DNA from: an uncultured Rikenellaceae bacterium
Lineage (GTDB): Bacteria > Bacteroidota > Bacteroidia > Bacteroidales > Rikenellaceae
NCBI GenBank assembly: GCA_946486375.1
Contig: CAMLTW010000009.1
Location: forward strand, 1 to 64,000
Length of the DNA: 64,000 nt
Direction of reading: 5' to 3'
The notes below the pieces were generated by a model. That model searched no databases and was not told the origin of the DNA. It was given only the letters and a program-made list of their open reading frames with translations. This document shows positions 7,777 to 19,632 of the stretch, piece by piece. How positions within the stretch are numbered: the stretch's first letter is position 1; each line of letters starts with the position of its first letter. A program made the translations under genes and the position numbers.

Positions 7777-9561
7777 CTACATCCGCTCCGGCACCTCGAT
7801 GCCGAGCAATCCCATTCCGTCGGCCACGATGCGTGCCACCTGCTCCGACAACAGCAGCCTTGCCGCCCGCACGTCCTCGTTCGCCTCGCCCAGGATGGAG
7901 TGATCGTGGTAGAATTGGTTGTAAGCCTTCACCAGTTCGTATACATAGTTGGCGATCAGGGCCGGAGACATGGTTTCCCCCGCCTGCGCCACCACCACCG
8001 GATAATCCGTCAGCGTCTTGACGAGCTCCTGTTCCTTCGGCACGAGCGGCAAAGCCGGATCGACCCGGTCGGCCTTCCGGATACCCGTTTCGGCCGCCTT
8101 GCGCAGCACCGACTTGATCCGGGCATGGGTGTACTGGATGAAAGGCCCCGTGTTTCCGTTGAAGTCGATCGACTCCCGCGGATCGAAAAGCATGGTTTTC
8201 TTCGGGTCGACCTTCAGGATGAAATACTTGAGCGCGCCCAGCCCCACCATCCAGCTCACCTTTTCCGCCTCCTCCGGGGTGCAGCCGTCCAGTTTTCCCA
8301 TTTCGCGGGAAATGTCGCGGGCCGTTCTCACCATGTCCCGGATCAGGTCGTCGGCGTCCACCACCGTCCCTTCGCGCGATTTCATCTTCCCCTCCGGAAG
8401 CTCCACCATCCCGTACGAAAGGTGATAGATGTGGTCGGCCCAGTCGAAACCCAGCTTTTTCAGCACGAGCTTGAGCACCTGAAAATGATAATTCTGCTCG
8501 TTCCCCACCACATAGATATGGTCGTCCAGACTGTATTCCGAAAACCGTTCGTAAGCCGTTCCCAGATCCTGCGTTATGTAGACCGAAGTTCCGTCGCCGC
8601 GCAACAGGAGCTTCTGATCGAGGCCGTCCGCCGTCAGGTCGATCCACGCCGATCCGTCCTCCTTCCGGAAAAACACGCCCGCATCGAGGCCCCGCTGCAC
8701 GAGCGATTTCCCCAACAGATATGTTTCCGATTCGTGGTAGACCCGGTCGAAGCTCACGCCCAACTCTTTGTACGTCTGATCGAACCCGGCATACACCCAG
8801 CCGTTCATCGTCTCCCAGAGCGCGTACACCTCCGGGTCTTTGGCCTCCCACCGGCGCAGCATCTCCTGCGCTTCCTTCAGAATCGGCGCCTCTTTTTTGG
8901 CTTCTTCCTCACCCATGCCGCCGGCCACGAGTTCCCGAATCTGCGCCTTGTAAGCCTTATCGAATTCCACATAGTACTTTCCGACCAGATGATCGCCCTT
9001 CATGCCCGTGGATTCGGGCGTCTCGCCCCCGCCGAATTTCTGCCACGCCAGCATCGACTTGCAGATGTGGATGCCCCGGTCGTTCACCAGATTCACCTTC
9101 ACGACCCGGTTCCCGACGGCTTCCAGAATCCGGGCCACCGAGTATCCCAGCAGGTTGTTGCGGATATGCCCCAGATGCAGCGGCTTGTTGGTGTTGGGCG
9201 ACGAGTATTCGACCATGATCGTCCGGCCCGTCTCCGTGCTCCGGCCCGGCCGGGGATCGGCGGCGATCGCATTCAGGCGTTCGATCCAGAAAGCGGGACT
9301 CAGCACGATGTTGAGGAACCCCTTGACGACGTTGTAGGAACTGACCTCCGGCACCTCCGCCAACAGCCGTTCCCCGATTTCCGTCGCCGTCTCCTCCGGC
9401 TTTTTCCGGCTCAGCTTCAGGAACGGGAAAACCACGAGGGTCATGTCCCCCTCGAACTCCTTGCGCGTTTTCTGCAACTGAACCTGTCCGGGGTCGATTT
9501 CTCCGTATAGCGAAACGAGGGTGCCGAGCACCTTCTCCTGCAGGAACTTTTCGATATTCAT
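7777..9561 (-). CDS. argS: Arginine--tRNA ligase
   Basis: A 594-residue class I aminoacyl-tRNA synthetase. An N-terminal tRNA-recognition domain (about 1-90) precedes the catalytic domain, whose HIGH signature reads [12 protein letters not shown]. The KMSKS loop is degenerate ([15 protein letters not shown]), as is common in ArgRS. The C-terminal anticodon-binding domain (DALR type) ends in [10 protein letters not shown]. The ATG at 9561 opens [10 protein letters not shown]; a longer frame would run through the promoter at 9581-9611. It heads the minus-strand run that continues into the pse genes. Confidence 0.95.
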   Translation of the reverse strand: MNIEKFLQEKVLGTLVSLYGEIDPGQVQLQKTRKEFEGDMTLVVFPFLKLSRKKPEETATEIGERLLAEVPEVSSYNVVKGFLNIVLSPAFWIERLNAIAADPRPGRSTETGRTIMVEYSSPNTNKPLHLGHIRNNLLGYSVARILEAVGNRVVKVNLVNDRGIHICKSMLAWQKFGGGETPESTGMKGDHLVGKYYVEFDKAYKAQIRELVAGGMGEEEAKKEAPILKEAQEMLRRWEAKDPEVYALWETMNGWVYAGFDQTYKELGVSFDRVYHESETYLLGKSLVQRGLDAGVFFRKEDGSAWIDLTADGLDQKLLLRGDGTSVYITQDLGTAYERFSEYSLDDHIYVVGNEQNYHFQVLKLVLKKLGFDWADHIYHLSYGMVELPEGKMKSREGTVVDADDLIRDMVRTARDISREMGKLDGCTPEEAEKVSWMVGLGALKYFILKVDPKKTMLFDPRESIDFNGNTGPFIQYTHARIKSVLRKAAETGIRKADRVDPALPLVPKEQELVKTLTDYPVVVAQAGETMSPALIANYVYELVKAYNQFYHDHSILGEANEDVRAARLLLSEQVARIVADGMGLLGIEVPERM

Positions 9562-9580
9562 CCTCTTATGCGTTTTAGCG

Positions 9581-9611
9581 CAAAAGTAGGGAATCCCCGA
9601 CAATATTCAAA
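9581..9611 (-). promoter_or_regulatory. Promoter of the argS-pse run
   Basis: On the minus strand the -7 box TACTTTTG (9581-9588) follows a -33 TTTG (9608-9611) by exactly 19 bp, a perfect Bacteroidota primary-sigma promoter. Transcription would begin about 12-15 bp before the argS start codon at 9561. Confidence 0.75.
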
Positions 9612-9705
9612 ACCGGGTTTCTTCGTCCGCATTGGCGCGAAAGTTGCGCGTTCGGACACGCTCGAAATCTCAAAAAGAAACAACATCATAAAGAATTCAG
9701 AAGTC

Positions 9706-10602
9706 ATGAAAGAAGCACAAACCGACACTTTGGAAAATCCCCGCAAGGAATACTATCGCGGAGAATATCCCGAACAGCATCAGGAAGCGCCGGGAATCGA
9801 AGGGAAAATGGATCCGGTACCCGACACCGGCGAAAAAAGCTACCGGGGCTACGGTCGGCTCAAAGGGCGCAAGGCGCTTATCACGGGCGGCGACTCCGGC
9901 ATCGGACGGGCCGTGGCCATCGCCTGCTCGCGCGAAGGAGCCGACATCGCCGTAAACTACCTGGACGTGGAACAACCCGATGCCAACTCCCTGAAAAAGC
10001 TGATCGAAGAAGAAAACGGGAAAATCGCTCTCGTGCCGGGGGACGTCAGCCGGGAGGAAAACTGCCGGGAAATCGTTCGGCAGGCGCTGGAACGACTGGG
10101 CGGCCTGGACATTCTGGTGCTGAACGCCGGCACGCAGACCGCAGTCAAAAGCATCGAAGACCTCCCCACCGAACAGCTGGTGCACACCTTTGCGACCAAT
10201 GTCTTTTCCATGTACTGGATCGTGAAGGAAGCGCTGCCCCGCCTTCCGGCGGGAGCCGCCATCATCACGACCGCCTCCATCGAGGCCTTTCAGCCGAACC
10301 CGTTCCTGCTGGACTATGCCGCCACCAAAAGCGCCATCGTGGGCTTCACGCGGGCTTTGTCCAAACAACTGGCGAAAAAGGGCATCCGGGTCAATGCCGT
10401 GGCACCGGGCCCCGTCTGGACGGCGTTGCAGGTAACCGGCGGACAGTTCCCGGAAAACATCCCCTCGTTCGGGAAAGACACGCCGCTGGGACGGGCCGGA
10501 CAGCCCGCCGAGCTGGCTCCCGTGTACGTCTTCCTGGCCTCCGGCGAAGCGAGCTACATCACGGGGCAGATCGTAGGCGTCACCGGCGGGGAACTCCTCT
10601 GA
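9706..10602 (+). CDS. SDR-family NAD(P)-dependent oxidoreductase
   Basis: A 298-residue classical short-chain dehydrogenase with an extended N-terminal tail, like the YghA/general-stress SDRs of bacteria. Residues about 42-298 hold the Rossmann fold: [10 protein letters not shown] for cofactor binding, NAG near the middle, a YAATKSA catalytic Tyr-Lys pair and the C-terminal [10 protein letters not shown]. The N-terminal 40 residues are hydrophilic with [11 protein letters not shown], typical of this subgroup. The ATG at 9706 is the first one consistent with that family length. The physiological substrate cannot be told from sequence. It is transcribed away from argS and followed by a strong terminator. 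Confidence 0.85.
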   Translation: MKEAQTDTLENPRKEYYRGEYPEQHQEAPGIEGKMDPVPDTGEKSYRGYGRLKGRKALITGGDSGIGRAVAIACSREGADIAVNYLDVEQPDANSLKKLIEEENGKIALVPGDVSREENCREIVRQALERLGGLDILVLNAGTQTAVKSIEDLPTEQLVHTFATNVFSMYWIVKEALPRLPAGAAIITTASIEAFQPNPFLLDYAATKSAIVGFTRALSKQLAKKGIRVNAVAPGPVWTALQVTGGQFPENIPSFGKDTPLGRAGQPAELAPVYVFLASGEASYITGQIVGVTGGELL

Positions 10603-10661
10603 CCGCTTTTTGCTGACGGCCGAAAAAGACAGACCCGCTACAAAAGCGGGTGCTCACTTCC

Positions 10662-10694
10662 GCAGGGCCGCCGATTTATGATCGGCGGCCCTGC
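10662..10694 (+). terminator. Strong 14-bp hairpin terminator
   Basis: GCAGGGCCGCCGAT (10662-10675) pairs perfectly with ATCGGCGGCCCTGC (10681-10694) around a 5-nt loop. It sits 60 bp after the SDR stop and 115 bp before the convergent AraC gene end, so it may serve both strands. Its T tract is short. Confidence 0.7.
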
Positions 10695-10809
10695 GTCCGT
10701 TTCAGTCCAATCCGCACCGCAACCGGAAAAACAGGAGAAGCGATCCGTCAAAGCATGGCGAACCGCCTGACTTTTTGCCGGTCGTCTCCGGCCTCCGTCG
10801 AACCGAAAA

Positions 10810-11754
10810 TTAAAAATGAATGCTTTCCCGGTATTGCGTAGGCGTCATGCCCGCATACCGCCGGAAGAAACGGCACAGGGTCGGCCGGTCGGGGAAGCGG
10901 ACGCGCAGGGCGATCGTTTTCAGATCCATGGACGACTTCCTCAGCAACGATTTGATTTCCAGAATTGTGTAATGCACGATCCACTCGCGGGCGGAATGGC
11001 CGCTGAGGCTCTTGACCAAGTTGGTCAGGTATTTGGGGGATACGCCCAGCTTTTCCGCATAGTATCCCACGTCCCGGCCGGAAAAATTTCCGTCGACGAT
11101 CAGCCCGACGAATTTGCAGGCGAGTTCCTCCTTGTGGGAATACCTGTTTTTTTTCTTTTCCGGATCGTTGAGGTAAACGGTATAAATATCCCAATAGTAC
11201 ACCCGCAGGAGTTGCATGATCGACTCCTGACGGCAATTCTCCGGGGTATGCCTGACCCGATAGTCCAAAAATTCGCAATAGTAGAGAAAACGTTCGACAT
11301 TTCCCTGCGTCGGTTCGGAAACGATGTGCCGCCCCATGTAAAAAAAGAAAGAGGGACGGAGCCTCCACAGGCAGCTGAGGCTGTCGGTAAACATCTCGAG
11401 CGGAACCCGGAAAAAGGTCAGGCGGAAATCCGCGCTGATCTCTCCGATGGATACGAGCTGCCACGGAAGCAGGGTAACGACCATTCCGGGTTCGATCCTG
11501 CACCGGTTTTCATACACCTGGATAACGGCGCTGCCCGACCTGCAAACGGCTCCGATGCTTTCTTTGATGTAAACCGGATCGGCGGTCACGGGAAAGTCCG
11601 CCAGCTCCGTGCAGACACGGAACCTCTCGGTTCCTGCCGGCGCACGCAGGTCGCGGCCGTCTTCCGTCGTGTGATTGTATTCCTTCACTTCCCAAGTATT
11701 GCGTGACAAAATTAGCGGTTTATTTTTCCCGAACCACATACCCGTTTCCACCAT
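10810..11754 (-). CDS. AraC-family transcriptional regulator
   Basis: A 314-residue DNA-binding protein. Residues about 1-190 form a divergent cupin-like sensing domain (EPGMVVTLLPWQLVSIG). Residues about 205-312 hold the two helix-turn-helix motifs of the AraC/XylS family: DVGYYAEKLGVSPKYLTNLVK, then ALRVRFPDRPTLCRFFRRYAG, ending GMTPTQYRES. The effector is unknown. It is transcribed divergently from the first histidine kinase gene (11881), separated by 126 bp, so it could regulate that gene or itself. Family assignment is firm; targets are inference. Confidence 0.88.
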   Translation of the reverse strand: MVETGMWFGKNKPLILSRNTWEVKEYNHTTEDGRDLRAPAGTERFRVCTELADFPVTADPVYIKESIGAVCRSGSAVIQVYENRCRIEPGMVVTLLPWQLVSIGEISADFRLTFFRVPLEMFTDSLSCLWRLRPSFFFYMGRHIVSEPTQGNVERFLYYCEFLDYRVRHTPENCRQESIMQLLRVYYWDIYTVYLNDPEKKKNRYSHKEELACKFVGLIVDGNFSGRDVGYYAEKLGVSPKYLTNLVKSLSGHSAREWIVHYTILEIKSLLRKSSMDLKTIALRVRFPDRPTLCRFFRRYAGMTPTQYRESIHF

Positions 11755-11880
11755 TAATTAGCAATAATTGCCCAAATGAAGAAGAAACGCGGTTAAAGGG
11801 TTAACTTCGTGTAATCGAAGGATGAGCCCTATGCGAAACCCGTTCGAGCACTCCATCGATACCGGTAAAACACCCGTCCT

Positions 11881-13413
<1,533 letters not shown>

Positions 13414-13424
13414 TTTACGAAACC

Positions 13425-16184
13425 ATGTGCGACACCCGTTTTACCAGAATATCCGACCTGTACGGCTCCGTGCTCGACGCCATCCCCGATATGCTCGTGC
13501 TTTACGACAAAGACGCCACGATTCTGGACATCGTCCATCCCAAGCCCGAACTGATGCCGGACGGGCCGGAGGCTTTCATCGGGAGGCGGCTGACGGAAGC
13601 CGGTATGGAGCAGGTCGCCGGAAGCAGTGCCGGACAATTGGAGGCCGTCATCCGCAGCCGGAAGCCCGGCCGATCCGTTTTCCGGCATAAGGGACGCAAA
13701 AGTGGCAGAATCCGCTATTACGAGGTTTTTCTTTCCCGGCTGGAAACGGATCGCGTACTGGCCGATATCCGCACGATCCACGAAGAGTCCGTCGCCCTGA
13801 TGGAATCCGAACACCTGCGCTACTTCTTCACCGAGGTGCTGGAGAACATCGCCATTCCCATTTCGGTCAAAAGCATGGACACCGAACGCTACGTCTACTG
13901 GAGCAAGAAGGCGGAACTTTTCGGTCGCACGGCCGGGGAAATGATCGGCGGCACGGAAGACCTTTTCATGCCGAAGGAAAAGGCGCTCCGCGCCCAACGG
14001 ATCGACCGCGAGCTGGCGCGGGGAACGGACAGACAGTATCAGGGCATCGAGAAATACACGGTGCGCGACGGGAAGGAACACACGTTCGTCGTCACCCGCA
14101 CCCTGTTCACGTTCGGCACCGAGAAACTGGTCATGGCCAGCGCCCTCGACATCTCCGAACTGAAGGAAACCCAGGCATCGCTGCTGCAGACCAAGGACGA
14201 ACTGGCCCGCAAGAACATGACGCTTTCTTCGGCCCTGAGTCTGGCCAGGGTGATCCCGTGGGGCTGCGATCTCGAAAAAAACATCTTTTACTGCGATTAC
14301 AACGCCTACCATCCCGACCATGCACCGGGGCCCGATGAGCACGGGTGCTACGTCATTCCCATGGAAGGCTATTTCGCGGGCATCCATCCCGATTACCGGC
14401 AGGAAGCTGTTCGGATGATCGCGGAACTGGCCGAAGGCCAACGAACGGAATTTCACCAAACCTACCGGGTGCACTGGTTCAACGAGCGCGAGTGGGAATG
14501 GGTGCAGGTGCAATGCAGCGTCGCGCGCCACGGCGCGGACGGAAAGCCCCTTTCCCTGATCGGTTCGGCCCAGCGGATCACCGAGCAAAAGGAAACCGAG
14601 ACAGCCCTGCTGCAAGCCAAGGAAGAATTGTACATCAAGAATGCCACGCTTTCTTCCGTGCTGGGCATCGCGCAGGTCATTCCGTGGCACGGAGACCTCG
14701 AACAGGGCATCTTTTCGTGCGATTACGACGATTACCATCACGAAGAGGCCGATGTTCCCGACGACAGAAACGAATATACGATCCCGTTCGAAACGTTTTT
14801 CTCCCGCATTCATCCGGACTACCGGGAACATGCCATCGAAGCGTTCAGAGACCTGATTGCGGGACGCATCTCCGAATACCACGAAATCTATCCCATCCAC
14901 TGGTACAACGACCGGGAATACGAATGGCTGGAAGCCCAAAGCAGCATCCCGGAACACGGGCCCGGCAGCAATGTCCGGCAACTGATCGGCTCGGCCCGGA
15001 TCATCACCGCCCAGAAACGGATGGAGGAATCCCTGCGCGAAGCCAAGGAACAGGCCGAGCGCAGCAACACGCTCAAAAGCGCCTTCCTGGCCAACATGAG
15101 CCATGAAATCCGCACGCCCCTGAACGCCATCGTCGGTTTCTCGGAACTGCTGGCCGACGCAGAAGACGAGGAGGAGAAAAAAGAGTACCTCAACATCATC
15201 AGAAACAGCAATATCCTGTTGCTGCAACTCATCGGAGACATTCTCGACCTGTCGAAGATCAAAGCCGGAACGCTGGAATTCGTTTTCGCCGACCACGACC
15301 TGAACGACATCATGGAGGAACTTCAACAGACTTCCCGCATGAAAATATCCGATCCGGCCATAGAAGTCGCCTGCAAGGACCGTATGCCGGGATGCACCAT
15401 CCACACCGACCGGGGACGCCTGTTGCAGGTGATGCACAACTTCATCAACAACGCAGCGAAATTCACCCGGCAGGGACACATCCATTTCGGCTACCGGCGG
15501 CAGGCGGACGGGCGCTGGTACTTCTACGTGGAAGATACCGGTTGCGGCATACCGTCGGACAGCGTCGGCAACGTGTTCGAGCGTTTCGTCAAACTCGACG
15601 CGAAAATCAAGGGCACCGGGCTGGGCCTGGCCATCAGCAAAAGCATCGTGGAACGGCTGGGCGGCGAAATCGGCGTTTCTTCCGTGGAGGGCGAAGGATC
15701 GACATTCTGGTTCCTGCTGCCCGCCGGATGCGTGACCCCCGCGGCTCCCATAACCGGAAGCGCCGAAGAAGTACCCGAATCTCCCGGCCCGACCCCGGAA
15801 CGGCCGACGCTGCTGATCGCAGAGGACGATCCGGCCAACTACAAACTTTTCGAAGTCATGCTGAAGAAACATTACACGCTCCTGCACGCCTGGAACGGAC
15901 GCGAAGCCGTGGAAATGTTCCGGGCCAGCCGTCCCTGCTTGATCCTGATGGACATCAAGATGCCGGAAATGGACGGTTACGAGGCGACGGCCGCCATCCG
16001 CAGGCTGTCGGCCGACATCCCCATCGTCGCCGTGACCGCTTTCGCCTATCCCGAAGACATGCGGAAAATCCTCTCCAACGGATTCAACGGCTGCCTGCCC
16101 AAGCCCGTCAGCGCGGACAGTCTGAAGAAAAAGATTTCGGAGCTGTGCCCCGGCAAAGGAAAGAGGGACGAATACGGGAACTGA
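13425..16184 (+). CDS. Multi-PAS hybrid histidine kinase with receiver domain
   Basis: A 919-residue cytosolic hybrid kinase. About four PAS modules occupy residues 10-530. Two of them are close duplicates of each other: HPDYRQEAVRMIAELAEGQ near 325 and HPDYREHAIEAFRDLIAGR near 465, each followed by a W-E-W or YEWLE motif. HisKA carries His560 in FLANMSHEIRTPLN, identical to the preceding kinase. The ATPase domain has NFINNAAKF, DTGCGIP and GTGLGLAISK. A receiver domain from about 795 has its phospho-acceptor Asp843 in LMDIKMPEMDG and the conserved KP of LPKPVS. The ATG at 13425 lies just after the upstream kinase; the longer open frame overlaps it and is not used. No DNA-binding output is present. 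Confidence 0.9.
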   Translation: MCDTRFTRISDLYGSVLDAIPDMLVLYDKDATILDIVHPKPELMPDGPEAFIGRRLTEAGMEQVAGSSAGQLEAVIRSRKPGRSVFRHKGRKSGRIRYYEVFLSRLETDRVLADIRTIHEESVALMESEHLRYFFTEVLENIAIPISVKSMDTERYVYWSKKAELFGRTAGEMIGGTEDLFMPKEKALRAQRIDRELARGTDRQYQGIEKYTVRDGKEHTFVVTRTLFTFGTEKLVMASALDISELKETQASLLQTKDELARKNMTLSSALSLARVIPWGCDLEKNIFYCDYNAYHPDHAPGPDEHGCYVIPMEGYFAGIHPDYRQEAVRMIAELAEGQRTEFHQTYRVHWFNEREWEWVQVQCSVARHGADGKPLSLIGSAQRITEQKETETALLQAKEELYIKNATLSSVLGIAQVIPWHGDLEQGIFSCDYDDYHHEEADVPDDRNEYTIPFETFFSRIHPDYREHAIEAFRDLIAGRISEYHEIYPIHWYNDREYEWLEAQSSIPEHGPGSNVRQLIGSARIITAQKRMEESLREAKEQAERSNTLKSAFLANMSHEIRTPLNAIVGFSELLADAEDEEEKKEYLNIIRNSNILLLQLIGDILDLSKIKAGTLEFVFADHDLNDIMEELQQTSRMKISDPAIEVACKDRMPGCTIHTDRGRLLQVMHNFINNAAKFTRQGHIHFGYRRQADGRWYFYVEDTGCGIPSDSVGNVFERFVKLDAKIKGTGLGLAISKSIVERLGGEIGVSSVEGEGSTFWFLLPAGCVTPAAPITGSAEEVPESPGPTPERPTLLIAEDDPANYKLFEVMLKKHYTLLHAWNGREAVEMFRASRPCLILMDIKMPEMDGYEATAAIRRLSADIPIVAVTAFAYPEDMRKILSNGFNGCLPKPVSADSLKKKISELCPGKGKRDEYGN

Positions 16185-16285
16185 CCCCGGTCGGGAATCA
16201 TCCGCATACCCTAGGCGGCAGGGCGGGAAGAGAACGGCGATCCGACAGACCGGCTATCGGGAACCTTTTTTCTTCGCCCGGAGCC

Positions 16286-16316
16286 TTTCCGTTTTCCCCC
16301 TTATTTTTTACCTTTG
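16286..16316 (+). promoter_or_regulatory. Probable promoter of the pectin esterase genes
   Basis: TACCTTTG (16309-16316) fits the TAnnTTTG -7 box. Nineteen bp upstream lies TTTC (16286-16289), one base off the -33 TTTG. The start codon of the esterase fusion follows at 16339. Confidence 0.6.
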
Positions 16317-16338
16317 GGGAAATTAACTCCAAACATCC

Positions 16339-18024
16339 ATGAAAAACCCGAACCGAAAAATCTTCCGTTTCTGCGCGGTCGGCCTGCTGGCCTGGCTGGT
16401 CGCCGGATTCGCACCGCAGCGTTATCCCGTCATTTACATGATCGGGGATTCGACGATGGCCGACAAACCCATCGACCACGAAAAACCCGAACGGGGCTGG
16501 GGGCAGATGCTGCCCGGTTACCTGGACGCCCGGATCGTCGTGGACAACCATGCCATGAACGGTCGAAGCTCGCGCAGTTTCCTGGACGAAGGCCGCTGGA
16601 CGCCGATTCTCGAAAAGCTGAAACCCGGCGACTACGTGTTCATCCAGTTCGGACACAATGATCAGAAGGTGAATACCAAACGTTATGCGGCAGCCGACGG
16701 CCTCTATCGGGAAAACCTGAAAAAATACATCGACGAAACCCGTGCAAAGGGAGGAATTCCGGTATTGTTCACTTCCATCGCCCGGCGCCATTTCGATGAA
16801 GCGGGGAAACTCATCGACACGCACACGGGATACACGGAGGCGGTGTTCGCCGTGGGAAAGGAAATGAACGTCCCGGTGATCGACCTCAACAAGGCCACCA
16901 CCGACATGATCCTTTCCGTCCCGCAGGAGGAATCCAAAAAGTTTTTCATGTGGATCGAAAAGGAAACCAACCCTTCCATCCCGAACGGGCGGGAAGACAA
17001 TACGCACCTGAACGTCTATGGCGGACGGGTGGTGGCCGGCATGGCGGCCGATTCCATCGCCCGACGGCTCCCCGATCTGGCCCCGTTCGTCCGGAAATAC
17101 GATTTCGTGGTGGCCCGGGACGGCAGCGGGGATTTCATGACGGTGCAGGAAGCGATCGACGCCGTACCCGACATGCGCAAGGGAAACCGCACCACGGTCT
17201 ATATCCGTAACGGGATCTATAAGGAAAAACTGGTATTGCCGGCCAGCAAGCAAAACGTGACCTTCCTGGGGGAAGATCCGGAAAAGACCGTGCTCTGCTA
17301 CGACGACTACGCTTCCAAAAAGAACCGCTTCGGGGAAGCCATAGGCACTTCCGGCTCGGCTTCTTTCTATGTTTACGGTGACGGATTCGTTGCGGAAAAC
17401 ATTACGTTCCGGAACACGGCAGGGCCGGTAGGACAGGCCGTGGCGATTTTCACCGAAGGAGACCGGCTGGCGTTCCGCAACTGCCGTTTCCTCGGCTTTC
17501 AGGACACCCTCTATACCCACGGAGACAAGAGTCGGCAATACTACAAAGACTGCTACATCGAAGGAACCGTGGATTTCATTTTCGGCTGGTCGACGGCGGT
17601 ATTCGACGGCTGCACGATCCACGCCAAGCGGAGCGGCGGCTACCTGACGGCGGCCTCCACGTCGAAGGACACGAAATACGGATACGTATTTCTCGGCTGC
17701 AAACTGACCGCGGACGAAGGAGTGGAGAATGTCTATCTGGGCCGTCCGTGGCGACCGTATGCCAAGACGGTCTTCATCGGCTGCGAAATGGACGGTTTCA
17801 TCGCTCCGGCGGGCTGGCACAACTGGGGAAAGACGTCCAACGAAAAAACCGCCTACTACGCGGAATACGGCAATACGGGGCCGGGGGCGGCCATCGGGAA
17901 GCGGGTGAAATGGGATCACATCCTGACGGCGAAAGAGGCGGCGCAATATACGGTGGAAAACGTGCTGAGCGGCCCCGACGGCTGGCAGCCCCTGAACGAC
18001 GAGTTCCGTCCGAAGGACAGGTGA
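16339..18024 (+). CDS. Secreted CE12 acetylesterase - CE8 pectin methylesterase fusion
   Basis: A 561-residue exported protein with a signal peptide (about 1-25). Residues about 30-250 are a SGNH/GDSL hydrolase like rhamnogalacturonan acetylesterase: nucleophile Ser38 in MIGDSTMAD, then GRSSRSF, FGHND and the DNTHLN block holding the Asp-His pair. Residues about 255-555 are a pectinesterase: beta-helix repeats with Asp389 in FQDTLY, Asp412 in VDFIFG, and LGRPW holding the conserved Arg. Together the two halves would remove acetyl and methyl esters from pectin in the periplasm or at the surface, before lyases or GH28 enzymes act. None of those is in this window. The next gene is another esterase. 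Confidence 0.9.
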   Translation: MKNPNRKIFRFCAVGLLAWLVAGFAPQRYPVIYMIGDSTMADKPIDHEKPERGWGQMLPGYLDARIVVDNHAMNGRSSRSFLDEGRWTPILEKLKPGDYVFIQFGHNDQKVNTKRYAAADGLYRENLKKYIDETRAKGGIPVLFTSIARRHFDEAGKLIDTHTGYTEAVFAVGKEMNVPVIDLNKATTDMILSVPQEESKKFFMWIEKETNPSIPNGREDNTHLNVYGGRVVAGMAADSIARRLPDLAPFVRKYDFVVARDGSGDFMTVQEAIDAVPDMRKGNRTTVYIRNGIYKEKLVLPASKQNVTFLGEDPEKTVLCYDDYASKKNRFGEAIGTSGSASFYVYGDGFVAENITFRNTAGPVGQAVAIFTEGDRLAFRNCRFLGFQDTLYTHGDKSRQYYKDCYIEGTVDFIFGWSTAVFDGCTIHAKRSGGYLTAASTSKDTKYGYVFLGCKLTADEGVENVYLGRPWRPYAKTVFIGCEMDGFIAPAGWHNWGKTSNEKTAYYAEYGNTGPGAAIGKRVKWDHILTAKEAAQYTVENVLSGPDGWQPLNDEFRPKDR

Positions 18025-18088
18025 TCCTCCGTTCCGAAACCGCAAAGACGACAAGCAAACGCAATATTCATTCAATTCCACGAAAGCG

Positions 18089-18958
18089 ATGAAAAAAATC
18101 CTCACTGCCGTTCTGGCGACGCTGGCCCTGACGGCGACGGCCCAGCAACCGAAAGGAATCCCGGTATGGCCCGACGGCGCACCGCAAAGCAACGGTTTGA
18201 GCGGCGAAGAACAATGGACGAAAAACGGACGGATAACCAACGTGAGCGTCCCCGAAATCTACGTGTACCCGGCAGACCCGGCCAAAAACACGGGGGCGGC
18301 GCTCATCCTCTGCCCCGGCGGCGGATACCTCCATCTGGCCATGAACCACGAAGGACATGAAATGGCGCAATGGCTGGCCCAAAACGGCATTACGGGAATC
18401 GTGCTGAAGTACCGGATGCCGAACGGACACGCGGACGTGCCGCTGAGCGATGCGGCGCAGGCCGTGCGGATCGTACGCTCGCGGGCGGTGGAATGGGGCG
18501 TGAACCCGCAGAAGGTAGGTATCGGAGGCGCTTCGGCGGGCGGGCATCTGGCCGCCACGCTGGCCACGCACTTCGATGCGCAGACGAGGCCCGACTTCGC
18601 CGTGCTTTTCTATCCGGTGATTTCGTTCGATTCCAAAATCGCGCATTCGGGCTCGGCGGTGAATCTGGTGGGCAAATCCCTCGATCCGAAGTTAGTGGAG
18701 CTTTATTCCAACGAAAAGCAGGTGACGCCCGAAACCCCGCCGACCGTGCTGTTCCTCAGCGACGACGACCGAACGGTGCCTCCGATGAACAGCATCGCCT
18801 TCTATCAAAGCCTGAAGGCCAACAAGGTACCCGCTTCCCTCTATATTTTTCCGCAGGGGGGCCACGGATGGGGATTCAACCCGCATTTCCGGTACCACGA
18901 AAACTGGAAAGACCTGCTGCTGAAATGGCTGGCCGACCGGAAGATCACGGCGCAATAA
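18089..18958 (+). CDS. Secreted alpha/beta-hydrolase, probable acetylesterase
   Basis: A 289-residue protein with a signal peptide cut near ATAQQ (about 20). It belongs to the hormone-sensitive-lipase-like esterases often linked to polysaccharide loci. The oxyanion segment is CPGGGYLHL, the nucleophile Ser149 lies in GGASAGG, and the later DDRTVPP and GGHGWGFN supply the Asp and His. Proteins of this kind deacetylate xylan or pectin fragments. It follows the CE12-CE8 fusion by 64 bp, supporting a shared role in pectin de-esterification. The exact substrate is not readable. Confidence 0.83.
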   Translation: MKKILTAVLATLALTATAQQPKGIPVWPDGAPQSNGLSGEEQWTKNGRITNVSVPEIYVYPADPAKNTGAALILCPGGGYLHLAMNHEGHEMAQWLAQNGITGIVLKYRMPNGHADVPLSDAAQAVRIVRSRAVEWGVNPQKVGIGGASAGGHLAATLATHFDAQTRPDFAVLFYPVISFDSKIAHSGSAVNLVGKSLDPKLVELYSNEKQVTPETPPTVLFLSDDDRTVPPMNSIAFYQSLKANKVPASLYIFPQGGHGWGFNPHFRYHENWKDLLLKWLADRKITAQ

Positions 18959-18972
18959 GCTCCCGAAGCGAT

Positions 18973-19554
18973 ATGGAATTTTCGGAACTGGTCGCCAAAA
19001 ACCGCAGTTACCGCCGGTTTTACCAAGAGCGGCGCATCGCCGGGGAAACACTGGCCGGACTGGTGAACGCGGCGCGGCTGACCGCCTCGGCCCGGAACAT
19101 GCAGCCGCTGAAATACGTTACCGTAACCGGAGCGGAAACCTGCGCCCGGATTTTCGAAACGCTGGCCTGGGCCGGTTACCTGACCGACTGGGACGGCCCG
19201 TCGGAAGGAGAACGGCCCGCCGCCTACATCGTGATGTGCAACGACGCCCGGCTGGCGGCCGAAAGCCGCTGGGATCAGGGGATCGCCGCCCAAACGATCC
19301 TGCTGGGCGCGGTCGAAGCGGGGCTGGGCGGATGCATCGTCGGAGCGTTTCGGAAAGAGGAAGCGAGCCGCATCCTGGAACTACCCCAATACCTGACGCC
19401 GGTGCTGGTGCTGGCCCTCGGCGTACCGAAGGAAAACGTAACGATCGTAGAGCCGGCAAGCGGCGACATCCGGTATTACCGCAAACCGGACGGAACCCAC
19501 TGCGTCCCGAAACGCCCGCTGGAAGAAGTACTGATTGGAGAGAAATCCGTTTAA
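18973..19554 (+). CDS. Nitroreductase-family flavoprotein
   Basis: A 193-residue FMN-binding protein of the nitroreductase superfamily. The N-terminal NRSYRRFYQERRI and SARNMQPLKY are the usual FMN-contact strands, and GGCIVGAF and LALGVPKE are typical of the C-terminal half. It starts 14 bp after the esterase stop, so the two are probably cotranscribed. Physiological substrates of the family are seldom known. The ATG at 18973 was chosen because the longer open frame covers the esterase gene. Confidence 0.87.
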   Translation: MEFSELVAKNRSYRRFYQERRIAGETLAGLVNAARLTASARNMQPLKYVTVTGAETCARIFETLAWAGYLTDWDGPSEGERPAAYIVMCNDARLAAESRWDQGIAAQTILLGAVEAGLGGCIVGAFRKEEASRILELPQYLTPVLVLALGVPKENVTIVEPASGDIRYYRKPDGTHCVPKRPLEEVLIGEKSV

Positions 19555-19591
19555 TTTTCCATCCTGCGGCACGGAATATGATTAATTCTTA

Positions 19592-19632
19592 AAATCGGAG
19601 CCTTTTTCTTCCGGAGGTTTCCGATTTTTTTA
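19592..19632 (+). terminator. Rho-independent terminator after the nitroreductase gene
   Basis: AAATCGGA (19592-19599) pairs with TCCGATTT (19620-19627), and a run of T follows directly. It closes the upstream unit just before the arginine-locus promoter, whose -7 box overlaps its tail. Confidence 0.75.

Noticed and set aside
7012..9510. An 832-codon plus-strand open frame
   Set aside because: Antisense to argS and pseF; same codon-bias effect, no recognisable motif.
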